This document shows, piece after piece, positions 23,675 through 34,521 of a stretch of DNA of 64,000 nucleotides. The translations under genes were made by a program, and so were the position numbers. This DNA comes from Athripsodes cinereus. Taxonomy: Eukaryota; Arthropoda; Insecta; Trichoptera; Leptoceridae. The notes beneath the pieces are model-generated. The model was not told where the DNA came from. It saw nothing but the letters and a program-made list of their open reading frames with translations, and searched no databases. The DNA lies in assembly GCA_947579605.1 (NCBI GenBank), contig OX388313.1, positions 25,547,214 through 25,611,213 of the forward strand, written 5' to 3'. How positions within the stretch are numbered: position 1 is the first letter of the stretch; every line of letters begins with the position of its first letter.

Positions 23675-24603
23675 TACAGTCATGTTACGTAGTTGTTTTG
23701 TTAATAATATTATTATACTCACTGCATCCTAAAATAATATAATCAATGTAGAAACATTATGACATACTAAAATAGCAACATTATGGTGTGCGTAATAATA
23801 AGGTTTTATATTACTGTAATTAGATTACGTACTTACGTAGAAAATCGTTAAATTTATCTATAAATAAACCAAACGTAAGCATTGCAGTTACTTTGTATAT
23901 CTAGGTGCCCAGGATATTTTAGTTTTTGGTCGTTTATCTGTACCTATACGATAATATTGTCATGACTCTGAAAATAGCCATGATGATAGTTTTGTGCCAG
24001 GTTGTCCAGAAGATCCTGATTTGATGTTTGGACGCTACCCTAGTTTCTGTCATTATAGTTTTGTCTTCATTTTGCTTTTTTGTTTCATTTTACGGCTTCA
24101 GGTAATGTCGATAAAGAAAGATATTTATGTTTTATTTCAATAATGAATGATTATTGCTTTAAATATTTGAATATTTCGATCTTAATGCTAGACAATGGAC
24201 CATATTGTGAAGTGTACTCTGTATGGCTTTGAGTTTAATTAGGGGGACTTATGTTGGACTATTGTGGAAGGAAATTATTCCATTGTCGCAAAATCACGCA
24301 CATTGGGTAAGGCATATTTCAATTCTGCATTACCGAGTAAAACGTTGAAAAGCAATTTAACGTATTTATGTAACCATTTGACAAAATGCCACTGTTTTTC
24401 CGCTCATATGACGCACTAAACGATTTTTTCTTAATTTCCTATTCCTGTAATAATGATGTTGGGCTATTAACATAGGTAGGTAGGTACGTGAAAATACAAA
24501 ATTACTGAGTATAGAAGGCCTGTTTCTAAATTTTTACCCCAATGAGAAATGCTGCAAGGGAAATGCATGAACTCGTCAATAGAAGAAAATATAAATTTAG
24601 ATA
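23675..24603. other. AT-rich non-coding stretch, nothing recognised
   Basis: No coding or repeat structure could be supported. Confidence 0.45.
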
Positions 24604-24843
24604 ATAAAAATATATAAATAAAAACACTGTTAATTTTCACTTGATTGTTACAATATTATTATTAAAAGCTTTTCGGACATACGTCCATCATCTTCAGTAA
24701 TAATTACTTATAACCAATAATCACTTATAACATTAATTTATAAGTGATTATTGCTGAAGATGGGCGTATGGCCGAAAAGCTTTTAATAATAATATTGTAA
24801 CAATCAAGTGAAAATTAACAGTGTTTTTATTTATATATTTTTA
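24604..24843. repeat. 240-bp inverted repeat with a hammerhead-like motif in each arm
   Basis: The outer ~115 bases of each side are near-perfect complements. On the plus strand CTGAAGA (24754-24760), a GGC/GCC hairpin and GAAA (24774-24777) are followed by AGCTTTT. On the minus strand the same order appears: CTGAAGA (24697-24691), the hairpin GGAC-GTAT-GTCC, GAAA (24674-24671), AGCTTTT. ATTATTG upstream of the core and TAATAAT downstream can form stem I. U7 of the usual core is A, which is tolerated in hammerheads. A few extra bases lie between core and stem II, so activity is uncertain. Confidence 0.6.
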
Positions 24844-25159
24844 TAACCTAAATTAAAATGAACTTTCATAGTGTTTCCTCTGCGAAAATTGAAAAGCTAA
24901 AATTATAAAGTTATTTAGATGATAACTTTATGTTTGATAACTTTAGTTTTGAATTAATCAAAAAATTATTTGAATAAAACAATAGCATATTATTAGCAAA
25001 AAGTATTTATTTTTATCAGTATATTTATACCTATTGCAATTCTGTATTTAATGATATCAGATCTAGTACCTACTTAACTATAACTAGAACTGATACGAAC
25101 ACGAACTACTTTTGTATTACCTATAATATATTGTATTGTTGTTATACGAGTATAAGAAT
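24844..25159. other. AT-rich non-coding stretch, nothing recognised
   Basis: No features beyond AT-rich sequence. Confidence 0.4.
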
Positions 25160-25167
25160 TACTAGAT

Positions 25168-25521
25168 CATGGGTGGCCAACCTTTTCAGCAGCCGGGTCA
25201 TATTTTAGAAATGAGATTTCCTACCGGGCCGTACAACAATATACTCCTTATGTGGAACATATAAATAAATAAATAAAATAAATAATATTTCACTTTACCT
25301 TAAAAAAAATACTACCAAATTTTCAAAATGGTATAGGAGTCTAAAATGTTTCAAAGCTCCTCGATTTTCTTTAAGAATATTTTCTCGAAATACCTCTTTC
25401 AAAAAAGTAACGGGTACTTGTACCGACTATTATTGAAAAAAGTGTGCATACGCTTCGCGGGCCGCACGTAGACACCCAACGGTCCGCATGCGGCCCGCGG
25501 ACCGAGGGTTGGCCACCCTTG
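25168..25521. mobile_element. hAT MITE, 354 bp, with perfect 8-bp target duplication
   Basis: Termini are CATGGGTGGCCAACC and GGTTGGCCACCCTTG, a terminal repeat type known from hAT elements in many animals. TACTAGAT flanks both sides (25160-25167 and 25522-25529). A short AAAT microsatellite lies inside (25260-25290). The GC-rich 3' quarter contains CGCATGCGGCCCGCGGACC. It is non-autonomous, with no ORF. Confidence 0.88.
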
Positions 25522-25861
25522 TACTAGATATTATATTATATCAGTATCAGTATTAGGTGACAGACATGTTCACCTTCGTAATGTCTTATAAACTTACAAC
25601 TGCGAAAGTCCTATACGAATACATACGATTATTACTATTGAACTAAATATCATATAGATTATAGGATATATCATGATTGTAAAGTTATTGTTTAAGGTTT
25701 TTTGTAATAGATTGTTATAACAAGTAAGTGTCAATATCAATAAATGAAATAGATTAATTTATTATTGCAATAAACAAACAGTTGAATAGTATTTTAGGTA
25801 TAATTAATTAACTCAATTCCGGTAGCCTTTTAACAATAAAACAACAACAACATGCATAGAC

Positions 25862-26090
25862 AATTCATACAGATCAAGCTAGTCCCAAACTAAGATATGA
25901 ATCTTGTATAACGGGTAATAACGCGACGATACACATAGGTACCTATATACAAGGCACTCAACACATATACATGTAACACTCGGACCAAACCGAAAAAAGT
26001 CATTTTTCACTTTGCACTGAACGGGAATCAAACCCGATACCTCGTGACTCAAAGGCAAGAGCCTTACCTCCGCGCCACGTTATAAATATT
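25862..26090 (-). mobile_element. tRNA-derived SINE A, minus copy
   Basis: It matches 49170-49442 in reverse: AGCTAGTCCCAAACTAAGAT, then GGGTAATAACGCGACGA, then the head with GGAATCAAACCCGATACC, whose complement is the B-box. Moderately diverged. Confidence 0.7.
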
Positions 26091-26705
26091 GTGAAGAATT
26101 GCAATAGAAGTCTAAATGTCAACATTTGTTATACGTAAATGAAACATTTATTTCTCTTATGTAACTTCTTGTCTTTTACGTCTGCAATAAATCTACTGAC
26201 TTCTTTTTGTGCTAGATGCCGTTATGGTACAAACGGGCACATAATATCTATATCTCTCCTGTTTTGTAATTTTGATTATTTTTATTTTGATATTTGTAGC
26301 GTTAGCTGTGAAAAATCTACTGTAAAAAATCTGTAAAAGACATGATATGAAATATCTTATTACAATCTAAATTAAAATAGGTATAAAATATATAATTAAT
26401 ATTATCTGTATTATTTCAGTTTTGTGATAAAAAATGTGTGAAATAGACTGATTTATAAAGAATTTATTTAGTGAATCATACCAACACAACTATACCTAAT
26501 AGATATTGCAGCATTGTGTCTAAACAACATTACCAATTGCAATGGTTTAATTTACACAATTGTGCCAGTCACGCCGTTCTCTTTACTACGAATAGTGTAG
26601 AAAATGAACATTATGACCAAAGCAATGATACGCTTTTTATGAAATTCGTTCTAAAGATGTGAAAAATTAGATAACATTAAGACCATACCATCTATTTATA
26701 TATTT
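26091..26705. other. AT-rich non-coding stretch, nothing recognised
   Basis: Frames at 26139 and 26471 (65 and 63 codons) have no recognisable motif or conserved neighbour. Confidence 0.4.
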
Positions 26706-26707
26706 TA

Positions 26708-26777
26708 TATACCATCACGGCATCTCCCACAAGACTAGTAGCCGATCTAGTACATGTAATGAACACACAGTTCCTTT
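26708..26777 (-). repeat. SINE B fragment cut by the Harbinger-like MITE
   Basis: 'ACCATCACGGCATCTCCCAC' and GAACACACAGTTCC match the minus-strand 3' part of SINE B. The match stops where MITE copy 2 begins. Confidence 0.5.
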
Positions 26778-27316
26778 TGTGGTGTTCACAATTGGCGAAT
26801 ATCGCCAGGAAACCAAAATATCGTCAGCCATTTGAACCGTGTGAACAAAATGACAGCTAGTCTGAAACGATAAAAACTAGTGAAAACGATATCGTCTCAA
26901 GTTGACCACCTTTCAACTTTTTAATTTGGTGGAGCGATTTGAGCATGCGTAGATGTGCGCGGCGTCCGTATGTATAGTAAAAACTTTTTAATCTATAAAT
27001 TTTATAATGTTTCCCACTTCGTGACAGCTGTTATCTTTGTTGTTGGTTTGTGTCGTTTGTTCCTTTAATTAAAAGGCGCCTTATAACCTCTCCTATAACA
27101 TTTTCGACTAAAAATAAACACTTCGCGATCTCCATCTCGACGTCCGCCATTTTGAAAACAATATCAAAATCAAAGCGCATCTGACAGATCGTTTCTATAT
27201 CGGTGGTCTGTGTGAACAGGTGTGACGATCAATGGGTGTCCGGCGAATTTAGTTTTTTTGCCTGGCGATATATTTTGAAATTCGCCTGGCGACATTCGCC
27301 AAATGTGAACACCCCA
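26778..27316 (-). mobile_element. Harbinger-like MITE, copy 2 (539 bp), inverted
   Basis: It is the reverse complement of copy 1 throughout, with substitutions: it starts TGTGGTGTTCAC and ends GTGAACACCCCA. TTA follows on the right; TTT precedes on the left, so one base of the duplication has changed. On the minus strand the frame after AAAATGGCGGAC reads MADVEMEIAKCLFLVENV, keeping the frame of copy 1. Confidence 0.75.
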
Positions 27317-27682
27317 TTATTAAGTATAATGTTTTTTACGTTACCATTTAGTTTGTGAGAGTGATAATTTTATATGAAAGTGGTGAAGCAATTCAAGTTT
27401 TACTAGTGAGAAATGTTTGAAACTTTACATGCATGTACCCTATGAATGTCTAGTTGTAAAAATTCGCTTGCGTATATAACATTAGAAAAATATTGTACAT
27501 TGGCTAAAGGACATTGTTTCCGTGACATTAAAAATAAAAACATTCAGGAAAAGTGGCATGCCTCATCGCTTTTACTTTATTAAATACTCTTGAAATATTT
27601 TCACGATTTACAACACATTATGCTTGTGTAGCAAATTTTGAAATTGTATAGAGAGATACGAGCAGGGATATAATATATTTTA

Positions 27683-28694
27683 TATATACACCAAGGGAGT
27701 GAAGCAAGGTTGTGTCATGTCTCCGTGGCTGTTTAATCTATTCTTTGACTACTGTATGCGACCTGTGAAAGAGATGGATGTTGGTGTCGAGTTGAATGGG
27801 TTTCGGGTGAATGCATTGATGTACGCAGATGATTTGGTGTTAATGGCTGAGAGTGAAAGGGACTTACAAGAGATTGTTACGTGTGTGTATGATAGTTGCA
27901 ATTTGAATGGTTTGAAAATGAATGTTATGAAGACGAAAGTTCTTGCGTTTGAAAGAGAGAATGAAAAAACGATTTGCGAGATCAAAGTTGGTGACGAATG
28001 TTTGGAGCAAGTAAGTGAGTATGTATATTTGGGAAGTATGTTTGCGAGGGATGGAAGATGCGATAGGGACATTGAAAGAAGGAAAGTGGCCGGTGCTAGA
28101 GTAAACGGTGCACTTCGACCCATTGTCAGCAATGGCAATGTGTCGAACATGTCTAAAATTCTGGTGCACAATACCATTCTGGTACCGTCACTTACGTATG
28201 CAAGCGAGACATGGACGTGGTTGAAGAAGGACGAAAGTGGAATAAATGCAGTAGAGATGCGATCGTTGAGAAGAATGGTTGGTAAAACGCTGCGTGATAG
28301 AGTGAAGAATGAGGATATTAGAAGAATGAGCGGATGCAAGAAGAGTGTTGTGGACAGAATGCGCGTGAATAAACTACGGTGGTTTGGGCATGTTGAACGA
28401 ATGAACGAGGCAAGAATGACAAAGAGGGTATACTTATCTGAAAGAAAGGGTGTGAGGAAACGCGGGCGTCCGAGAACCACGTGGCTTGATCACGTGGATC
28501 AAATTCTCAAGGACGGCCGCGTGTTGAGTAAGAGGAACCGACGTGCGTGTATGAGAAACTGTATGAACGTGGAGGAAGCGAAGAAAGTGTGTAAAGATAG
28601 ATCTGTTTGGCGTTCCGTTCTCTCTGCCTACCCCACTTGGGACACGGCGTGAGGGTATAGTATAGTATAGTATAGTATAGTATAGTATAGTATA
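27683..28694 (+). mobile_element. 5'-truncated RTE LINE with 16-bp target duplication and TATAG tail
   Basis: The insert is bounded by GATATAATATATTTTA at 27667-27682 and 28695-28710. It begins inside the reverse transcriptase domain and ends with a (TATAG)n tail at about 28655-28694. Microsatellite 3' tails and variable 5' truncation are typical of RTE-clade LINEs. It is dead as an autonomous element because the endonuclease and the first half of the reverse transcriptase are missing. Confidence 0.9.
27699..28652 (+). pseudogene. RTE reverse transcriptase, C-terminal 317 residues
   Basis: The frame is open from the truncation point to TGA at 28650-28652. It contains GVKQGCVMSPWLFNLFFDY and the catalytic MYADDLVLMAES (YADD at about residues 42-46), then the RTE-type C-terminus with SETWTWLKKDESGINAVEM, KLRWFGHVERM and RGRPRTTWLDHVDQILKD. 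The first finger motifs and the apurinic endonuclease are absent. Similar to reverse transcriptases described from Heliconius RTE elements, judged by eye. The long minus frame opposite (27749-28480) is a shadow. Confidence 0.9.
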
Positions 28695-28834
28695 GATATA
28701 ATATATTTTAGAATTGACAAAAGTCCAAAGAGTGGAGGAACTGCTCCAAGTGGCCACAAGACAAGAAAGCCATTCAAAAGAAGAAAAATTGATATTTTCG
28801 TGGAGAACCAGGTATTTTCATTGAAACATCTAGC

Positions 28835-29050
28835 AAAGAAATTGGTCTACCCCCACTCTTTTCTGTAAGTTTTGAGTGCCTTGTAAAAGGTAGGTGTTCA
28901 AAAAAACTATTAAAAATTAATCTTAAATTAAACGATGAAGTTTGCCACCCATCCTGAATGTCTTAATTTTTTGTTGGCACGAGGAGGACATCAGCTTGCA
29001 AATTAATTGCATGCGACTGGTCTGCTGGCTACCCCACTTTTAGGATATGA
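28835..29050 (+). mobile_element. SINE B copy, 5' diverged
   Basis: Matches from 'AGAAATTGGTCTACCCCC' through 'GCCACCCATCCTGAATGTC' to 'TACCCCACTTTTAGGATATG'. The tail is lost. Confidence 0.7.
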
Positions 29051-29483
29051 AAAACAAATAAATAGATCCTAGGATTTTAACCTAAAAAAGTGTTTCAAAT
29101 TTGGATCAGAACTTTTTAATATTATGTCATCATAATACCGGACATAGCAGCGAATAGGTTATTGTGAATGTTACATGGATAAATATATCTAATCAAATGT
29201 TGAGAGCCGTTTTACACTCAATATCCTTGCTGTTGTAATATGGTGTTGATCATTAATTTACATGTACCTATTCTACTCCCTTTCTACAATATAAGCTTGA
29301 TATTCAACACGCAGTAGTATGACCAATATCTGACATTACATATTATACCTTCTAAATATAGGTCTACCCGCATAATAACTTTATACTATTATATGCTGGA
29401 GCGAAAATACACTATGTCAAATATTGTATTTAAAAAAAATATATATATCTGGGTTTATGTTATAAACTCAATTTTTTTTTTAA
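29051..29483. other. AT-rich non-coding stretch, nothing recognised
   Basis: No supported feature. The last 40 bases may include a diverged extra 3' end of SINE C (minus). Confidence 0.4.
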
Positions 29484-29779
29484 AGATAATATCTGGGTTT
29501 TTTTATAAACCCAAATACAACCTTATACACCTTTCACAGTAAGCTAAAAGCTTGTGTCGTGAAAGGGGAGTTTGCCGGCACCTGGGATCGAACCCCGGAC
29601 CCCTTGTTCACAAGGCCGAGACTCTACCTCCAGGCTACCGACGAACTCAATACAACCTTATACACTTTTAATAAGGAGCTAAAAGCTTGTATTCTGAAAG
29701 GGGAGTTTGCCGGCACCTGGGATCGAACCGTGCATCTTTTTTGCATGAGGCCGAGACTCTACCTCTACCGACGAATTGA
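29484..29779 (-). mobile_element. Two SINE C copies in tandem, minus strand
   Basis: Copy one is 29484-29645 and copy two 29646-29779, both with 'GGGGAGTTTGCCGGCACCTG' and GGATCGAAC (B-box complement) and ending in 'GAGACTCTACCTC'. The second lacks the T-rich end and joins the head of the first directly. A frame running across both (29559-29828) is not a gene. Dimeric SINEs can move as a unit. Confidence 0.75.
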
Positions 29780-31234
29780 ACATAGTTTTGTAGTCCCTTT
29801 TGTAGTCCTCTTTTTGATGGAATATTAACCTACATGCAAAACGTGTTCTATTTTGTTGAATCCAAATATAAAAAAAATATATCCAATTATTCTAATAACA
29901 AAACTAAAAAAAATAGAATTATGGTTAATATAGCAACACTTTGCAATCATTTTTAACCATATTTTCGTGTTAACAAACGTGTGAGAAAGAAAATATAGTT
30001 TTGTTGGAAAAACTTTGAACAGCCATACCGAAAAATAGCGTCTCGTGACATGGTGTAGTTTTGCTTTAGCATACAGAATTAATATAATCGCATGTCCCCT
30101 ATACTAGGAATCTAGTCTTATCCTTACGACAAAATTTTTCCATCTTTTTTGAGGGGGCAGCCAGTGAACAAACTGAACATGCAACTCGAAAATTCAGAGA
30201 TGAGTGGGACAATGATTATGAGATTACCGGGGAAAAACGTTTGAGGCGGTCTGTAGTCTAAGTATTTGATCGAGAGACTTGGATACGATTTCACACGCTA
30301 CCGCGACTTACTCCATCTTCAGGATGCAAGCATAATAAATCCTTCGAAGATAGATAATTTCTTATTTTGAACAGCGCATCTCAAATAGTCTGTATTTTTA
30401 AAATCATAATTTATAATTGAACATTTAATGTTAATGAAAAATATATGCGAAGGTCTTCGAATATGTGCAGATACACATGAATTAAAAAATATTATAGATA
30501 TGAGTACATTTTTAATATAAACAAACAGCTGTCAATACACTGCAATGCAATATTATTTTCTGCGGTAAATCAAAGGAAAAAATAAATATGTACTGCATTC
30601 ATTATTATTATTAGCCACAAATACTAGTAGAACGTAATAAAGTACTGCAGACTACTGTATTAAATCAATTTATACCTAATAAAATAAAATAATACATAAT
30701 TTATCTAGGTATGTTACTGTTCTATTTTAATTCAATCAGTCTGTGTTGTTTTGAAAGTCAAAACTAACCTTTATGCTTATTTAAATTTGAGTTACATACG
30801 CGGTTAAATTTTAACTTTTGTAAATAGCTATTTAAAACTATAATATAATATATACCTTAAATGAAAATTGTCTTTTGTGAGTGTGAATATATTGTTTCTT
30901 TTATACAATTCATTAACATTTTTTTTAAATTTATTTCTCCGTTATGCGACATTTGCCTTTTTGCAATACATATATGGTACCTTTTAAAAATGTCACCCTG
31001 CACTAAGACCATAACAGCTTTTGGCCAAAGCGATTTCAACAAAAAAAAACATCAAAATCATGATCAAAAAGAAGCTACAGAATCAAAGGAGAGTTTCTAT
31101 CTCTAATGCAATTATAAAGTTGTTGTTTTCGGGAAGGAGAATTGTCAAATATAGTATTGGAGGTTCTGATTAAAGCTTGACTATCAAACTGTACTTGACC
31201 ATTTAGTAACTTTGAGTTAGTTTAGTAATATATA
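29780..31234. other. AT-rich non-coding stretch, nothing recognised
   Basis: Overlapping frames of 61 (-) and 81 (+) codons near 30860-31100 carry no motif. No repeat family was identified. Confidence 0.45.
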
Positions 31235-31238
31235 CATA

Positions 31239-31710
31239 CACACCATCACGCCGCTTCCCTCGCGGGGTAGGCAGAAAGGATCGAGGGCCACTTCCTTCTA
31301 TCCTTGCATACATCTTTAGCTTCCGTCACTGTCATACAATTCCTCATGTATGCTCTCCTGTTCAATGTGCTCAACACGTGACCGTCCTGTAGGATTTGAT
31401 TTAAATGATCTTGCCATTTGATTCTCGGACGTCCACGTCTCCGAGCACCATTCCTCTCAGCCAAATATAATATCTTCTTGGTCATTCTGTCCTCATTCAT
31501 TCTTTCCACGTGCCCAAACCATCGTAACTTATTTGCATTCACCCTTATAACCACACCAACTTTCATTCCACATTCCTTTCGTATATCAATGTTACGCACA
31601 CGATCTCTCAGACTTTTACCACACATCCTTCTCAACGATCTCATTTCTACTGCATTTATGCCACTTTCATCCTTCTTTAACCGTGTCCACGTCTCACTAG
31701 CATACATGAG
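31239..31710 (-). pseudogene. RTE LINE remnant, C-terminal 153 residues
   Basis: The minus frame 31707-31246 reads SETWTRLKKDESGINAVEMR and NKLRWFGHVERMNEDRMTKK, then GRPRIKWQDHLNQILQDGHV, the same C-terminal region as 28200-28650 but from a diverged subfamily. The end toward 31239 has ACCATCACGCC, the shared SINE B/RTE 3' end. The reverse transcriptase core is missing. Confidence 0.85.
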
Positions 31711-32279
31711 TGTTGTTTAATAATAGACCATAAGGCTTAAATCATCCAGAATATCGTGCAAGCTTATCCATTCAATTCGATAAAACACATTATGAATGTC
31801 TTGTAAAAGAATATTTAAGAAGACTTCAGGTCACTCACTTTGAAGAAAAAAACTAATAAAATACACAATCGAATAAAACATGGTAAATCAGAAATCACCC
31901 ACGCAAAATATGTGCTATACAATGATTTCTCAGCAGTCGAATGTTGATTTTTACCCGTTTAAATAATGACTAATAATACATATCTGTATATTCACCGTTG
32001 TTTTCTCATTTTAGCGTGTGAGATATTGATTGATATTCCAAAAAGAAAGATTGAGAAACGATAATCAATCATAATATCTATTAATAATAATAATAATAAT
32101 ATGATATTATTTAGGTCACATTGAAAGAATGAGTTAATATAATAAATAATAGATGGCCATGGATGAAAAGTAATTATTATTTAGGAACATGATCGAATCA
32201 ATATGGCAGAAATCAGTGTCTACAAGAAAATAATAAAAGCATAAGTTGTTATGTATATTTATTATTATATGGTCAGTCG
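31711..32279. other. AT-rich non-coding stretch, nothing recognised
   Basis: Only a short AAT run (32085-32100) stands out. Confidence 0.4.
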
Positions 32280-32731
32280 AAGTCTTTGAGTAAAAAGTTT
32301 TGGTAAAAATTAGTCTTTGAGTAAAAAGTCTGGCACTATGTACCGAAATTTACCTGACTGTCGGAAATACATTGTTTTACATATTTAAGCCGATTGAGCA
32401 ATGAATTCATGTAGTTACAAGAAAAAAATAATGTCACTTATTTTAGAAAAATTAGTCTTTGAGTAAAAAGTCTAGCACTATGTACCGAAATTTACCTGAC
32501 TGTCGGAAATACATTGTTTTACATATTTAAGCCGATTGAGCAATGAATTCATGTAGTTACAAGAAAAAAATAATGTCACTTATTTTAGAAAAATTAGTCT
32601 TTGAGTAAAAAGTCTAGCACTATGTACCGAAATTTACCTGACTGTCGGAAATACATTGTTTTACATATTTAAGCCGATTGAGCAATGAATTCATGTAGTT
32701 ACAAGAAAAAAATAATGTCACTTATTTTAGA
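32280..32731 (+). repeat. Minisatellite, three units of 142 bp
   Basis: Units start at 32310, 32452 and 32594 with TTAGTCTTTGAGTAAAAAGT and are nearly identical. A partial unit (AGTCTTTGAGTAAAAAGT) precedes at 32282. Each holds 'ACCTGACTGTCGGAAATAC' and GAATTCATGTAG. No ORF runs through the array. Confidence 0.9.
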
Positions 32732-33530
32732 GGCATTAACTATGAAACAATTTCCAGACATTTAAAAAAAAATACTTGAATTTCTATGTTTATTTGTTAC
32801 ATAAATTTAAAAATACGCTATCGCGATTTCAGTGTACCTACACCGTGGACGAGTTTTTCAAGACTTGAAAAATAAAACAAAATAATGGTTTATGGAGCAT
32901 CTTTTCCTTATGAAAATAAAAACAATTTTTTCTTCTACTTTATTGACTTTTATTGAGACGGATGACATTCGTATTAAACATTGTCAATTTCATAATGAAA
33001 TTCTACTACTCAAATAGCGATATAGTGAATCCTTTCGTTATTTAATTTAATTTAAACGTGCAGGCAAATTAGAAACTAAACTTCCATTACAGTTCCTATT
33101 ACGCTTTTTTGTCATTCATATTATTCATTCATTAACCCTCTCTCCTTCACCCTTCATATTGTTTTATTTCTTTTCTATTTTTAATATGCGCATATAAAAA
33201 TATGTGAAACATTATTTCTATACATAAAAAGTATAACTAAACAAAATAATTGAAATGCTCTTTAAAGTTGGTGTTGTGGCGAGCCTAGTGAGTGATATCC
33301 TAGGATATTCGTAAAAAGTCAAATTCCCTTAATATCAACCTCCGCTACAACACTTATGTTTCTGTGTATTTATGCATGTTTAGTGTTATGGAGGTCCTAT
33401 GTACAATATTATATTGTAATACATTTACATACATCGCCTGTTGCATCCTACGCAGCTTCCAAAGTTATTTCATTACTTGAAAAGCCCGTCAGATTTTACG
33501 AGAAATAATGTGATTTAAGTTATATTCTTA
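32732..33530. other. AT-rich non-coding stretch, nothing firm
   Basis: Bases 33260-33430 have somewhat more complex sequence and may be the continuation of the Penelope-like fragment on the minus strand, but no domain is visible. Confidence 0.35.
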
Positions 33531-33534
33531 CAAA

Positions 33535-33787
33535 GTTTAATTTATCGACTGACGGTTCTTGGTGGAAGTTCATATTAATAATTTATTAATAAAACAAGAT
33601 AATATAATGTAGTTATACCACGGTAGACTTTATAAATTTTGCGTGCCGGCTTTCAAGAGCTTCCGCTCTCATCGCCAGGCAAAAATAAAGTTGGCGATGA
33701 GAGCGGAAGCTCTTTAAAGCCGGCTCGCAAAATAAATAAAGTCAACAGTGGAATAAATTTATATCTTGTTTTATTAATAAATACTTC
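33535..33787. repeat. Inverted pair of degenerate hammerhead-like motifs
   Basis: Left arm about 33573-33680 and right arm about 33690-33784 are complementary and share 'AATTTATTAATAAAACAAGA' at the outside. Both contain GATGAGAGCGGAAGCTCTT and the GCCGGC palindrome of the 3518-3579 motif. The left (minus) copy has CTGGCGA in place of CTGANGA and GCCGGCAC in place of GCCGGCTC. The right (plus) copy has TTGGCGA and TAAA for GAAA. Both are therefore likely inactive. Bases 33535-33570 (minus) encode the MNFHQEPSVD-like start shared with about 3633. Confidence 0.6.
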
Positions 33788-34500
33788 AAAAAAATGTTGA
33801 AAAAATACGCAAAAATGAAAGACTTTTAAAGTATCTACATAAGCTCTCTGTTTTACTTTAAAAAAACTATGAATCGTTATGACAATAGGTACCTTTATAT
33901 TATTAATCAATAGAAAAATATAACACTACATATTTTGACAAGCAAAAACAGATATATAATTCAAAATAGCACAGTATAAAACACTCGTAAAAAACATTGT
34001 ATTGAACTTATTAAAAAAAGTAAAACTGTAATGTTTTTTCTATATTAAATTGGTGTGTTGTGTGTACACTACTACACACTACAGTGTGTGTACAGTGTAC
34101 AAAATTGTGTGTAAATAAATAAATAATGTATCTACAAAGTATCTACAAATCGATCGATACTCAAATTACTCGCATTTGCAATTTAAAGCAATTGTAATAT
34201 ATATTTTTGCAACATCGCGTTACCAACACAAAAGAGATAATTTATTTGTATTGTCAATTACAATGAATGATATTGTAAATATTGAGATCTAATATATAAT
34301 TTTTCTTATATTTCAGAATCAATGAGGTAATCGCGCCCGTATACGAACAAAACGACAACACAAAACAGATGAAACGAACGAGACATCGAATTAATAATTT
34401 TATTATAAAATATTCAAAAATATACAATAATTTAACATCGGTACAATACAAGAAGATACAATAAATCTACCATTGAATCAAGAATTTGTACAGAGTGAAT
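33788..34500. other. AT-rich stretch upstream of the candidate exon
   Basis: A local GTGTGTACAC-rich palindromic patch lies at 34050-34110. Otherwise nothing is recognised. If the exon at 35012 is real, its promoter should lie here or just downstream. Confidence 0.35.
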
Positions 34501-34513
34501 TTGAATTTAATTG

Positions 34514-34521
34514 TTCAGTTG
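34514..34521 (+). promoter_or_regulatory. Candidate initiator (TTCAGTTG)
   Basis: It matches the arthropod initiator TCAGT, followed by a relatively GC-rich patch (GGAAACGGTTGTGCGGCC) about 490 bases before the ATG at 35012. No TATA box is seen at the right distance. This is a guess from context. Confidence 0.25.

Noticed and set aside
27749..28480. 243-codon minus-strand ORF
   Set aside because: It is antisense to the reverse transcriptase frame and its composition is explained by the codon bias of the plus strand.
29559..29828. 89-codon ORF with an internal repeat KGEFAGTWDRT
   Set aside because: The repeat comes from two tandem SINE C copies read through their tRNA-like heads.
32310..32731. 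CRISPR-like array
   Set aside because: The units are directly adjacent 142-bp tandem copies with no spacers; this is a minisatellite in eukaryotic DNA.
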